A DNA stretch of 64,000 bases, from NCBI GenBank assembly GCA_023450085.1, contig JAEXHI010000022.1, positions 124,001-188,000 of the forward strand, given 5' to 3'. A model generated the notes under the pieces. The model was given only the letters and a program-made list of their open reading frames with translations. It was not told the DNA's origin and did no database searches. Made by a program: the position numbers and the translations under genes. Numbering within the stretch: position 1 is the stretch's first letter; each line of letters opens with the position of its first letter. This DNA is from Bacteroidota bacterium (GTDB taxonomy: Bacteria; Bacteroidota; Bacteroidia; Sphingobacteriales; Sphingobacteriaceae). Positions 18,819 to 25,863 of the stretch are shown one piece after another.

Positions 18819-19464
18819 ATACACTTGGAGCCAAATTGAAGGCTATTATAATGCTATTTTAGAGATGCCTTTTATTACTGAATTGGCGGCTGGTAACTTG
18901 CAAATGGAAACATTTCGGTTTTATATGGCGCAAGACTCCATTTACCTGGAGCATTTTGGCAGGGCATTGGCACTGGTAGGCGCAAAAGCAATAGATATTA
19001 AGGATGTACTATCATTTCTGCGTTTTGCGGAAGGCGCCATTGTGGTAGAAAATGCCTTGCATGAAACCTACTTTAAAGATTTTGGATTGACCGATAGGGG
19101 AGTGATGCAACCCGCCTGTCATCACTATGTACATTTCCTTAAAAGCACCGCTGCATTTGAAGCTGTGGAAATTGGGATGGCTGCACTGTTGCCTTGTTTT
19201 TGGATTTATAAAAAAGTAGGCGATTATATCTATCAAAATCAAAATTTGCAAAATAACCCTTATCATAAGTGGATTGAGATTTACGGAGGGGAAGAATTTG
19301 GCCTTTTGGTAAAGGAGGCAATCGATATTTGCGACAATGTTGCAGCGCAAACCACTCCAGAAATCAGAAATAAAATGACACAAGCATTTATAACTTCTAC
19401 ACTTTTAGAGTTCGATTTTTGGCAGGGTGCCTATAGTGGCAGGAGCTGGGGAATTGATGCATAA
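18805..19464 (+). CDS. tenA: Aminopyrimidine aminohydrolase (thiaminase II), TenA_C type
   Basis: 219 aa. It hydrolyses thiamine breakdown products (formyl-aminopyrimidine / aminopyrimidine) to HMP, which ThiD then phosphorylates. Residues matching the Bacillus subtilis active site are present: Asp44 (QDSIYL), Tyr108, Cys131 in ALLPCFW (equivalent of Cys135), Tyr160 in IYGGEEF and Glu202 in LLEFDFW. Having the Cys places it in TenA_C rather than the Cys-less TenA_E group. It overlaps thiD by 14 bp and ends the operon; a family-A repeat starts 7 bp later. Confidence 0.94.
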   Translation: MKWSEYTWSQIEGYYNAILEMPFITELAAGNLQMETFRFYMAQDSIYLEHFGRALALVGAKAIDIKDVLSFLRFAEGAIVVENALHETYFKDFGLTDRGVMQPACHHYVHFLKSTAAFEAVEIGMAALLPCFWIYKKVGDYIYQNQNLQNNPYHKWIEIYGGEEFGLLVKEAIDICDNVAAQTTPEIRNKMTQAFITSTLLEFDFWQGAYSGRSWGIDA

Positions 19465-19470
19465 AAATGT

Positions 19471-19566
19471 TGTTTGTCATTCCTACTGTGAGCCTGTCCC
19501 GATATATCGGGAAGGAACCTCTAGTAATTAAGAATAATCCTTTGGTTGGTGTAATCACCAACCAAT
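19471..19566 (+). repeat. Dispersed repeat family A, copy 3, with intact family B hairpin
   Basis: The best-preserved copy. It carries the perfect palindrome CCCGATATATCGGG (19498-19511) and ends in the hairpin TTGGTTGGTG-TAAT-CACCAACCAA (about 19541-19564). It begins 7 bp after the tenA stop. The hairpin could act as a transcription terminator for the thiamine operon. Confidence 0.8.
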
Positions 19567-19606
19567 TAAAAATGATAAAACGTACAAGCACTTTCATCAA
19601 TTAGCT

Positions 19607-20170
19607 CTACATAACTCCAACGTATTTGTAAGTGTTGATCATTACCCCTGTGGGTGTGGTTTGGGTACTCATATATGCCAATTGGCAGGCTTCATCATCT
19701 TCAGCTAAAATCCGCTTGCCTTTGCCCAATAGCACAGGATAAACGATAAGAATCACTTCGTCTACCAATCCTGCCTTTAATAGTAATGAATTGAGCGATA
19801 TACTTCCGGAAAGTACGAGGTTGGGGCCATCCGTAGATTTTAACGCACTCAATTCTCCAATAACATCATCACCTAGTCGCTTTACAGGTCCCCAATCTAA
19901 ACCCTCTGGTCTGTGGGTAACCACGTGTTTTGTTGCCGCATTAATGGCATTCGCCATGGGGAAGTCCCCTGCATTGGGCCAAAATTTAATCCAAGCATCA
20001 TAAGTGTTTCTTCCCAGCAAAAGGTCAAAGCCTGTTCCATAAGTATTGAGTAGCATGGCCATTCCTTCTGCTGAACGAAAAGGGCTAGTCCAAGCGCCGT
20101 AAGTGTAACCCTCATCATGCTCAATAACGCCATCTAGCGAGATATGTTCAAAAATTCTAATCTTTCTCAT
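19607..20170 (-). CDS. RibD C-terminal-domain / dihydrofolate-reductase-like protein
   Basis: 187 aa from ATG 20170. The sequence RKIRIFEHISLDGVIE at the N-terminus, LLLGRNTYDAWIKFWP, NAATKHVVTHRPEGLDW, NLVLSGSISLNSLLLKAGLVDEVILIVYPVLLGKGKRI are typical of the large RibD_C/DHFR-like family of small NADPH-dependent reductases, whose substrate is usually unknown. A TTG at 20191 would extend the frame but lies in the -7 box (20189-20196), so the ATG is preferred. It is convergent with tenA. Confidence 0.85.
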   Translation of the reverse strand: MRKIRIFEHISLDGVIEHDEGYTYGAWTSPFRSAEGMAMLLNTYGTGFDLLLGRNTYDAWIKFWPNAGDFPMANAINAATKHVVTHRPEGLDWGPVKRLGDDVIGELSALKSTDGPNLVLSGSISLNSLLLKAGLVDEVILIVYPVLLGKGKRILAEDDEACQLAYMSTQTTPTGVMINTYKYVGVM

Positions 20171-20188
20171 GTTCAATTGTTTAATATC

Positions 20189-20196
20189 CAAATTTA
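20189..20196 (-). promoter_or_regulatory. -7 box of the RibD-like gene
   Basis: TAAATTTG on the minus strand matches TAnnTTTG exactly, with a leader of about 13 nt to ATG 20170. No TTTG sits at the proper -33 distance. Upstream on the minus strand is a C-rich stretch with repeated TTCCC/GTCCC. Confidence 0.5.
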
Positions 20197-20473
20197 CAAA
20201 GGACCTTAAACAAATGGAGGGGGGAATTGGGACAATAAAGAGGGGGAATCAATCCGCTGGAAAAACCTGTCAATGAAGCTTGGTGGCAACGTACGTCCCC
20301 TGATCAAGCTTTAATGCTTACATAATTTATAATGATTTTTAAGCAATTTATTGTTTAATTTGTTCTGTAGTGTAAGGGACTTAACCATTTGTCCTTGCAT
20401 TTTATTAATTAGTGCACTCAAGTAGTCAAGAAGCCGCTGTTTGTTATAGGGAAAATGGGTAAAATTGGAGTAG

Positions 20474-21946
20474 ATGAATAACCGTAATGATAGGCTAGAA
20501 AATGATCAAGGGCAGTTAGGTTTGAGCGATTTAACAGAATTGAACAATATTCTGGAGCTCGCGGCTGAACTGACAGGAAGTGATTTGGTCTTGCTGAAAT
20601 CTCTCGACAATCATGTAATAGGAATGGATCTCAAGCTGGGAAGCGGTATCCAGCTGGGAACATTGGAGCAGTTTTTTTCCGATTTGGTATTGGAAAGAAA
20701 AGATACTGTAATCATTCCCGATTTGGCAGCGCAATTTAGTTTAATGGAGGTCTTCTCCGAAATATGCGCCTTGGAACTCCGTTTTTTTATTGGCATACCT
20801 TTATACCTTAATGAGGAAGACCTGATTGGAGTGGTTTGTCTTTTTGGAAAGCAGCGCAGGAAGTTTTCTGGATTTGAGCGAAAGATGCTGAGCATGCTGT
20901 CTCGACATATTGAACTGATCATTGAAACAGACAGTAACCGGAAAAAACTGCTGAACGAGATTCAAGAAAAGGAGGCCACAACAGATTCTCTACTTAAAAT
21001 TGCGCAGCTTCAATCTCATCAAATCAGACGGCCATTAACGACCATGATGGGCTTGGTTAACCTGATTAAAGAAGGACTTCACTCGGTAGACGACACTTGG
21101 ATTAAAATGTTTGAAACCTCCACCGAGGATTTCGACAAAACCATCCATATGATTGTAGAAGGCTCTATTGCCAGTAAAGATCTTAAGGCCATTCGTTTCA
21201 ACAAGATGGTGGAAGAAATTGATGACTACGCGATACTTATTCTCGACCAAGATGGCTATGTAGAGAATTGGAATAAGGGGGCTGAACGCATTAAAGGATA
21301 TCGATTTGATGAAATTGTTGGTCAGCATTTCAGCCTGTTTTATACTGAAGAAGATCAAAAAAGACGAAGACCACAACAACTGATTAAAGAGGCTGAGGAG
21401 CGGGGAGTAGCGAGGGATGAAGGTTGGCGTATCAAAAAAGGTGGCGGTAGGTTTTGGGGAAGCATCGTGATCACTTCTATACACGGAAGTAATGGACAAG
21501 TAATTGGTTTTACCAAGGTGACCCGAGATTTGACAGAAATTACCAACGTTAGAGATTCTTTAATCGCTTCCGAAGAATTGTATAATATGATGGTAGAGCA
21601 AACCCGTTCGTTAGCTAGGATAGGCGGCTGGGAATTTGATGTAGTCCGTAATTTACTTTCATGGACATCCACCACCAAAGAAATACATGGAGTAGCGAAG
21701 AATTATATTCCGGAATTGGAAAGTGCGGTTAATTTTTACAAAGAAGGTGAAAGTAGGAATAAGATTTCCAAAGCAGTACAATTGGCCATCGAAAATGGAA
21801 AGCCTTGGGACCTCGAATTACAACTAGTTACCCATCAGGGCGACGAAATTTGGGTAAGGGCAATAGGCCGATCTAACTACAAGGATGGGATATGCACCAA
21901 AGTTTATGGTACTTTTCAGGATATCGATGCTTCAAAAAGAAATTGA
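20474..21946 (+). CDS. GAF - HisKA-like - PAS - PAS sensor protein lacking an ATPase domain
   Basis: 490 aa, cytoplasmic. A GAF domain (about 18-155: LELAAELTGSDLVLLK, FFIGIPLYLNEEDLIGVVCLFG) is followed by a dimerisation helix with SHQIRRPLTTMMGLVNL (about 178-195), which looks like a histidine-kinase H-box, then a PAS domain (YAILILDQDGYVENWNKGAERIKGY, GWRIKKGGGRFWG, GFTKVTRDLTE) and a second PAS/PAC (ARIGGWEFDVVRNLLSW, GTFQDIDASKRN). No HATPase_c N, G1 or G2 box follows and the frame ends normally, so it cannot phosphorylate itself. ATG 20474 has GGAG 7 bp upstream. It may be a substrate for another kinase or a phosphotransfer/sensor partner (inference). Confidence 0.8.
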   Translation: MNNRNDRLENDQGQLGLSDLTELNNILELAAELTGSDLVLLKSLDNHVIGMDLKLGSGIQLGTLEQFFSDLVLERKDTVIIPDLAAQFSLMEVFSEICALELRFFIGIPLYLNEEDLIGVVCLFGKQRRKFSGFERKMLSMLSRHIELIIETDSNRKKLLNEIQEKEATTDSLLKIAQLQSHQIRRPLTTMMGLVNLIKEGLHSVDDTWIKMFETSTEDFDKTIHMIVEGSIASKDLKAIRFNKMVEEIDDYAILILDQDGYVENWNKGAERIKGYRFDEIVGQHFSLFYTEEDQKRRRPQQLIKEAEERGVARDEGWRIKKGGGRFWGSIVITSIHGSNGQVIGFTKVTRDLTEITNVRDSLIASEELYNMMVEQTRSLARIGGWEFDVVRNLLSWTSTTKEIHGVAKNYIPELESAVNFYKEGESRNKISKAVQLAIENGKPWDLELQLVTHQGDEIWVRAIGRSNYKDGICTKVYGTFQDIDASKRN

Positions 21947-22009
21947 AAAATAGGTAGTTTTTAGAGGGTTATATGTCTACAGAAATATGATTTTATCTAC
22001 GATAATGAG

Positions 22010-22057
22010 GTGCTTAGGTTGGTGAACAACACCAACCTAAGGCACTAAAACTTCCGC
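22010..22057. repeat. Hairpin (family B-like) plus family C motif, likely bidirectional terminator
   Basis: GTGCTTAGGTTGGTG (22010-22024) and CACCAACCTAAGGCAC (22030-22045) form a 15-bp stem with one bulge and a 5-nt loop. It is followed by CTAAAACTTCCGC, the family C motif also found at 37441 and 39421. It lies between two convergent genes and supplies the stop codon (TAG, 22045-22047) of the minus-strand gene. Confidence 0.75.
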
Positions 22058-22473
22058 TTTTGATAAGACGTACCTTGTCCATCCTCGCAATAGCTTTTAA
22101 GACTCAGTAGGAACATGCCCCAATTGTAATTGCACCATTGGTAAAATTCAGTAAGTTCACGCCAATCAAAATGTTTAAGTACCACCGCTGTTACGCCGTC
22201 TTTTTCTCTCAATTCAAAAGAAACACCAGTGCCTACCCATTCTGGATCAGAAGCAATACATTCCCACTGTATTTCCTTATTGGGAGACAGTTTCGTGATT
22301 TTCATTTTGGTGCCGTAATTGTCGCCAAAGCCAAATTCATTCACAAAACCAAGTGTTGGTTTTACAATTAATTCCTCTGTCCATACCGCGGCCAAGCCTT
22401 CTTGTGTCGTTAATGCTTCATAAACTTTTGCGATGGGCGATTTGATGTAATTGATGTGTTCTATTTTTTCCAT
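22045..22473 (-). CDS. SRPBCC/AHSA1-family protein
   Basis: 142 aa. Typical START-like/AHSA1 features: EHINYIKSPIAKVYEALTTQEGLAAVWTEE at the N-terminus, KPTLGFVNEFGFGD, LSPNKEIQWECIASD, TGVSFELREKDGVTAVVLKHFDW and a C-terminal helix WGMFLLSLKSYCEDG. Such proteins bind hydrophobic ligands or act as Hsp90-activator-like folds; the ligand is unknown. The last residues (KRKF) and the stop codon lie in a dispersed repeat, so the C-terminus may have been altered by repeat insertion. Confidence 0.85.
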   Translation of the reverse strand: MEKIEHINYIKSPIAKVYEALTTQEGLAAVWTEELIVKPTLGFVNEFGFGDNYGTKMKITKLSPNKEIQWECIASDPEWVGTGVSFELREKDGVTAVVLKHFDWRELTEFYQWCNYNWGMFLLSLKSYCEDGQGTSYQKRKF

Positions 22474-22773
22474 TTTTATGATTGGTTGAACAACAAAGGT
22501 AGCAAGTTAATCTACGGGGAAATTGTATATATCGGACATATGATGGGGTTGATTGAGACAATTAAAGGTTGTTTGTTTGGGTTTTTGGTTGTTTTGTTGT
22601 TTTGTTTTTTGGATTTTTTGTTTTTTGGAGACCAACTCCTAACTCCTTGTTCCTTACTCCTTCTTATAAAATATCCATGATATAGTAAGAAACATCCATT
22701 TCCCTTGTGCGCTTTTCAGGTGACTTTTGTAATAGAAATTTTTACAGAATTAGTACCCTAAATATTATACAAA
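22474..22773. other. Gene-free stretch with T/G-only tract and heptamer array
   Basis: 22566-22630 consists almost only of T and G on the plus strand (one A), a strong strand asymmetry. 22634-22661 holds four units of the heptamer type AACTCCT (AACTCCT, AACTCCT, TGTTCCT, TACTCCT) also found at 29964-34165. Nothing coding is visible. The rest is A/T-rich upstream sequence of the 22774 gene. Confidence 0.7.
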
Positions 22774-23859
22774 ATGCCTGTTTCCGATTTATTCAAGCCA
22801 CTTACATTTTTGCATGGTCCTGCCATGAGAAATCGATTTATGTTGGCGCCACTAACTAGCCAGCAAAGCAACCATGATGGCACTGCATCAGAATTTGATC
22901 AGCTGTGGATTGAACAGCTTGCTCAAAGTTGTTACGGATTGATACAAACGAGCGCCTCCACTGTTGAAGCTGGAGGTATTGCATTTGAACGGCAGTTGGG
23001 GATCCATAGTGATGATCATTTACCTGGGCTGATCCAAATGGCCTCAGCAATTCGTGAGGGAGGTGCGCTTTCGGCAGTACAGCTACACCACGCCGGACAT
23101 CGTGCTAGACCAGAGTTTGGAGGGGTACCGGCTCCAGCTTCCAGTAATACTTTAAAAGGGGTAGCAGCAATATCGACTGAAGAGGTTGAGCGGATTCGCG
23201 ACAACTTTATTGCAGCCGCAAAAAGGGCGCAGCAAGCGGGATTTGACGGTGTATCGGTACATGGTGCCTTTGGTTGGATTCTTTCAGAATTTATGTCGCC
23301 ACACCTTAATGATCGTAGTGATAAGTATGGAGGTAGTTTAGAAAATAGAGCACGTTTTACGCTTGAAGTAATTGAAGGGATAAGAAAAGCTTGTGGGCCC
23401 GATTTTCAGATAGGATGGCGATTGTCTATTGAACGTTATGGACTGCGGCTGGAGGAACTACGTGAAGTTACTGCAGAAGTATTTGATAAGGAACTGATAG
23501 ACTACTTGGATTTGGCACTTTGGGATTCGGCACAGTTAGTTAGAGAGGGGAGCTTTGAGGGAAAAACCATGTTAAGTGTGTTTACCGATCTCCCACGCAA
23601 AGGGGTACGTTTAGGTGCGGCAGGAAAAATCATGAGTGCGCAGCGAGCAGGACAGTTGATAGATGAAGGTTGCGATTTTGTGCTTATTGCTAGAGCAGGA
23701 ATACTCCAGAGAGATTTTCCGATACAGGTAAAGGCAAATCCAATGTATGAAAGCCCACAGCTGCCCGTAACTGCCGATTATTTACGTGAGGGAGGATTGA
23801 GCGAGCGCTTTATTGATACCATGCGTGGGTGGCAAACTTTTGTAAAGCCAGGCTCTTGA
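22774..23859 (+). CDS. NADH:flavin oxidoreductase (old yellow enzyme family)
   Basis: 361 aa FMN-dependent TIM barrel. N-terminal LFKPLTFLHGPAMRNRFMLAPLTS, then VQLHHAGHRARPEFGG, the FMN/substrate region AAKRAQQAGFDGVSVHGAFGWILSEFMSPHLNDRSDKYGGSLENRARF, and C-terminal GAAGKIMSAQRAGQLIDEGCDFVLIARAGILQRDFP. Members reduce activated alkenes such as enones with NAD(P)H; the physiological substrate is unknown. It stands alone between two gaps. Confidence 0.92.
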   Translation: MPVSDLFKPLTFLHGPAMRNRFMLAPLTSQQSNHDGTASEFDQLWIEQLAQSCYGLIQTSASTVEAGGIAFERQLGIHSDDHLPGLIQMASAIREGGALSAVQLHHAGHRARPEFGGVPAPASSNTLKGVAAISTEEVERIRDNFIAAAKRAQQAGFDGVSVHGAFGWILSEFMSPHLNDRSDKYGGSLENRARFTLEVIEGIRKACGPDFQIGWRLSIERYGLRLEELREVTAEVFDKELIDYLDLALWDSAQLVREGSFEGKTMLSVFTDLPRKGVRLGAAGKIMSAQRAGQLIDEGCDFVLIARAGILQRDFPIQVKANPMYESPQLPVTADYLREGGLSERFIDTMRGWQTFVKPGS

Positions 23860-23986
23860 CAATTGACTAAATATTTCGAAAATCCACCGTTGACCAGAGA
23901 AGAAAAACTCCATTATATCATCAGAATCATCCATTCTTTAACAAATATGTTCATCACACCTTTGCGGTGTTAATAAAACCTTTATA

Positions 23987-24352
23987 ATGAAAAAAACAGC
24001 AATCATCATTCTTTCTGATCCCAAGGCTGGTTCAGAAGAAGCATTAGGACGTGTATTTAACGCTTTGGCGTCGGCTTATGAGTTTAAACATGCAGGCGAA
24101 GACGTAAAAATCGTTTTTCAGGGCGCAGGCATCAGATGGCCAGAACAGCTTGAAAAAGCTGAGCATCCCGTACATGCACTTTACGCAACCGTAAAAGATC
24201 ATGTGCATGGCCTTTCCAAAGGATGTGTGGCCGTGTTCGGCACTGAAGTATCTGGCTACGATTTGTTAAACGATAACGAGGTGCCAGGTACTCCTGGCTT
24301 GCCAAGTTTTCTTAACCTAAGAAATGAAGGTTACGATATTTTGATTTTTTAA
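23987..24352 (+). CDS. DsrE/DsrF-like family protein
   Basis: 121 aa. The alpha/beta fold is suggested by TAIIILSDPKAGSEEALGRVFNALASAYEFKHAGEDVKIVFQGAGIRWPEQL and the single Cys in LSKGCVAVFG, at the usual DsrE Cys position before the last strand. DsrE-type proteins move sulfane sulfur or are redox partners; many Bacteroidota copies are uncharacterised. It stands alone. A -7-like CACCTTTG (23958-23965 region) lies about 25 bp upstream. Confidence 0.75.
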   Translation: MKKTAIIILSDPKAGSEEALGRVFNALASAYEFKHAGEDVKIVFQGAGIRWPEQLEKAEHPVHALYATVKDHVHGLSKGCVAVFGTEVSGYDLLNDNEVPGTPGLPSFLNLRNEGYDILIF

Positions 24353-24460
24353 GTTTTAGCCCAACTGCCCTTTTCTATCTGGGGGAAGGGCAGTTTTCCT
24401 CATGATGCTTAGTTAAGTGCGTCATATATTTTGATTATTTTAGCATATCCTATCAAACCA

Positions 24461-24937
24461 ATGAAGCCCGACCACATGGAAAAAAATCATCAATATTACA
24501 TGCAAAAATGTCTGGGGCTGGCTAAAATAGCTTTAGCGGCTGGTAATCCGCCGGTAGGAGCACTGGTTGTTGCTGGAGGCGAGATCATCGGTACAGGAAT
24601 AGAGGCAGGAAAGTCAACAGGAGATATTACCAATCATGCAGAAATAGCAGCTATTAGAGATGCTGTGAAAAATGGTTTTGCAGACAAACTTTCTACCTCA
24701 AGCCTGTTTACTACCCATGAGCCCTGTATCATGTGTTCCTATGTCATTCGGCATCATCGCATACCAGAGATCATTTATGGAACATCGGTGCCGTTTGTAG
24801 GCGGTGCAACTTCTAAATTCGATATATTGTTAACACATGAGGTACCTAAATGGGGTGAAATTCCAACAATTATTAGCGGGGTTTGCACTAATGAATGCAA
24901 TCAGCTTACGGAAGAATTTAAAAAACTGATTTCTTAA
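24461..24937 (+). CDS. Nucleoside / base deaminase (CDA superfamily)
   Basis: 158 aa from ATG 24461 (ATG 24476, giving MEKNHQYYMQKC, is equally plausible; the upstream TTG is not). Zinc-binding motifs are intact: HAE in TNHAEIAAIRDA and PCxxC in HEPCIMCSYVI. PPVGALVVAGGEIIGTG fits the guanine deaminase/tRNA-adenosine deaminase-like group. A second pair of cysteines near the C-terminus (GVCTNECNQL) is unusual. It is 12 bp upstream of an AraC regulator and probably co-transcribed. Confidence 0.85.
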   Translation: MKPDHMEKNHQYYMQKCLGLAKIALAAGNPPVGALVVAGGEIIGTGIEAGKSTGDITNHAEIAAIRDAVKNGFADKLSTSSLFTTHEPCIMCSYVIRHHRIPEIIYGTSVPFVGGATSKFDILLTHEVPKWGEIPTIISGVCTNECNQLTEEFKKLIS

Positions 24938-24949
24938 AATATTAGCGAA

Positions 24950-25831
24950 ATGTTGTCTCAATCCGTATATACGTTGCTTAACCAACAAAATGGCAATTTA
25001 GCTTTCAAATTATTCGAGTTTGATAACGATAGCTATTTCGATCATATACAGCGCAATAATTATTTTACTCTTATACTCGTCACTTCAGGTAAAGGATTAG
25101 CTAAAGTTGATTTTTGCGACTATACATTTGCAGCGGATACCTTGTTCGCATTTTATCCCTATCAGCCATTTATGTTACATGCCGTAGAGCCGCTCATGGG
25201 AATTGCCATACAGTTTCATCATGATTTTTTTTGCATTTACCGACACCATCAAGAAATTGCTGCAAATGGGATCCTCTTCAACAATATTTACGAGCAGCCA
25301 TTTATTAACCTGAGCGATAACTGTAAAGCAACCATCTTGAATTTGATACGGGGAATTGCCGATGAATTAAAAGTTGATGCCTTTAGAAAAGACGAAGTTC
25401 TTGTTTCGTACCTTAAAATTCTGCTGGTGATGGCTACCAGGGTCAAACTTGAACAGCAATCCGTTCATAATACTGAAACACTTACCAGTAAGCCGCAGTT
25501 TTTAATCCAGAATCTTAAAAATGCCATAGAGGATAACTTCCGGAAAAGGCATTCGGCGAGCGATTATGCAGATATATTACATCTCACACCAGCTTCGCTT
25601 GCACGAATGACGAAGAGCCATTTCAATAGAACATTATCTGAATTGATTTCGGAGCGGATTATTGTTGAGGCCAAAAGGGAATTGTACCTTACCGATAAGA
25701 CAGTAAAAGAAATAGCCTATGAACTAGGCTATGAAGATGAGTACTATTTCAGTAGGTTTTTTAAAAGCAAAACCGATATATCTCCTCAATTCTACAGGAA
25801 TACTGTTGGTTTTAATAGGGCTAATTCCTGA
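24950..25831 (+). CDS. AraC-family transcriptional regulator
   Basis: 293 aa. The N-terminal cupin-like half (NNYFTLILVTSGKGLAKVDFCDYTF, TLFAFYPYQPFMLHA) is followed by a double HTH at about 190-290: SASDYADILHLTPASLARMTKSHFN and VKEIAYELGYEDEYYFSRFFKSKTDISPQFYR. It follows the deaminase by 12 bp, so it may control that gene or the converging TonB receptor at 25864 (inference). Confidence 0.88.
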   Translation: MLSQSVYTLLNQQNGNLAFKLFEFDNDSYFDHIQRNNYFTLILVTSGKGLAKVDFCDYTFAADTLFAFYPYQPFMLHAVEPLMGIAIQFHHDFFCIYRHHQEIAANGILFNNIYEQPFINLSDNCKATILNLIRGIADELKVDAFRKDEVLVSYLKILLVMATRVKLEQQSVHNTETLTSKPQFLIQNLKNAIEDNFRKRHSASDYADILHLTPASLARMTKSHFNRTLSELISERIIVEAKRELYLTDKTVKEIAYELGYEDEYYFSRFFKSKTDISPQFYRNTVGFNRANS

Positions 25832-25863
25832 ATAGTTATTTCATGACAGCATAATTTTTTGTA

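Noticed and set aside
20213..20270. Third LytTR-type operator before the RibD-like gene
   Set aside because: Repeated TTCCC/GTCCC on the minus strand, but spacing is 15/22 bp and the flanking bases do not match TYTRTCCC; not placed with the other two.
21035..21499. 154-aa minus-strand frame in the GAF/PAS gene
   Set aside because: Antisense shadow of a well-supported protein.
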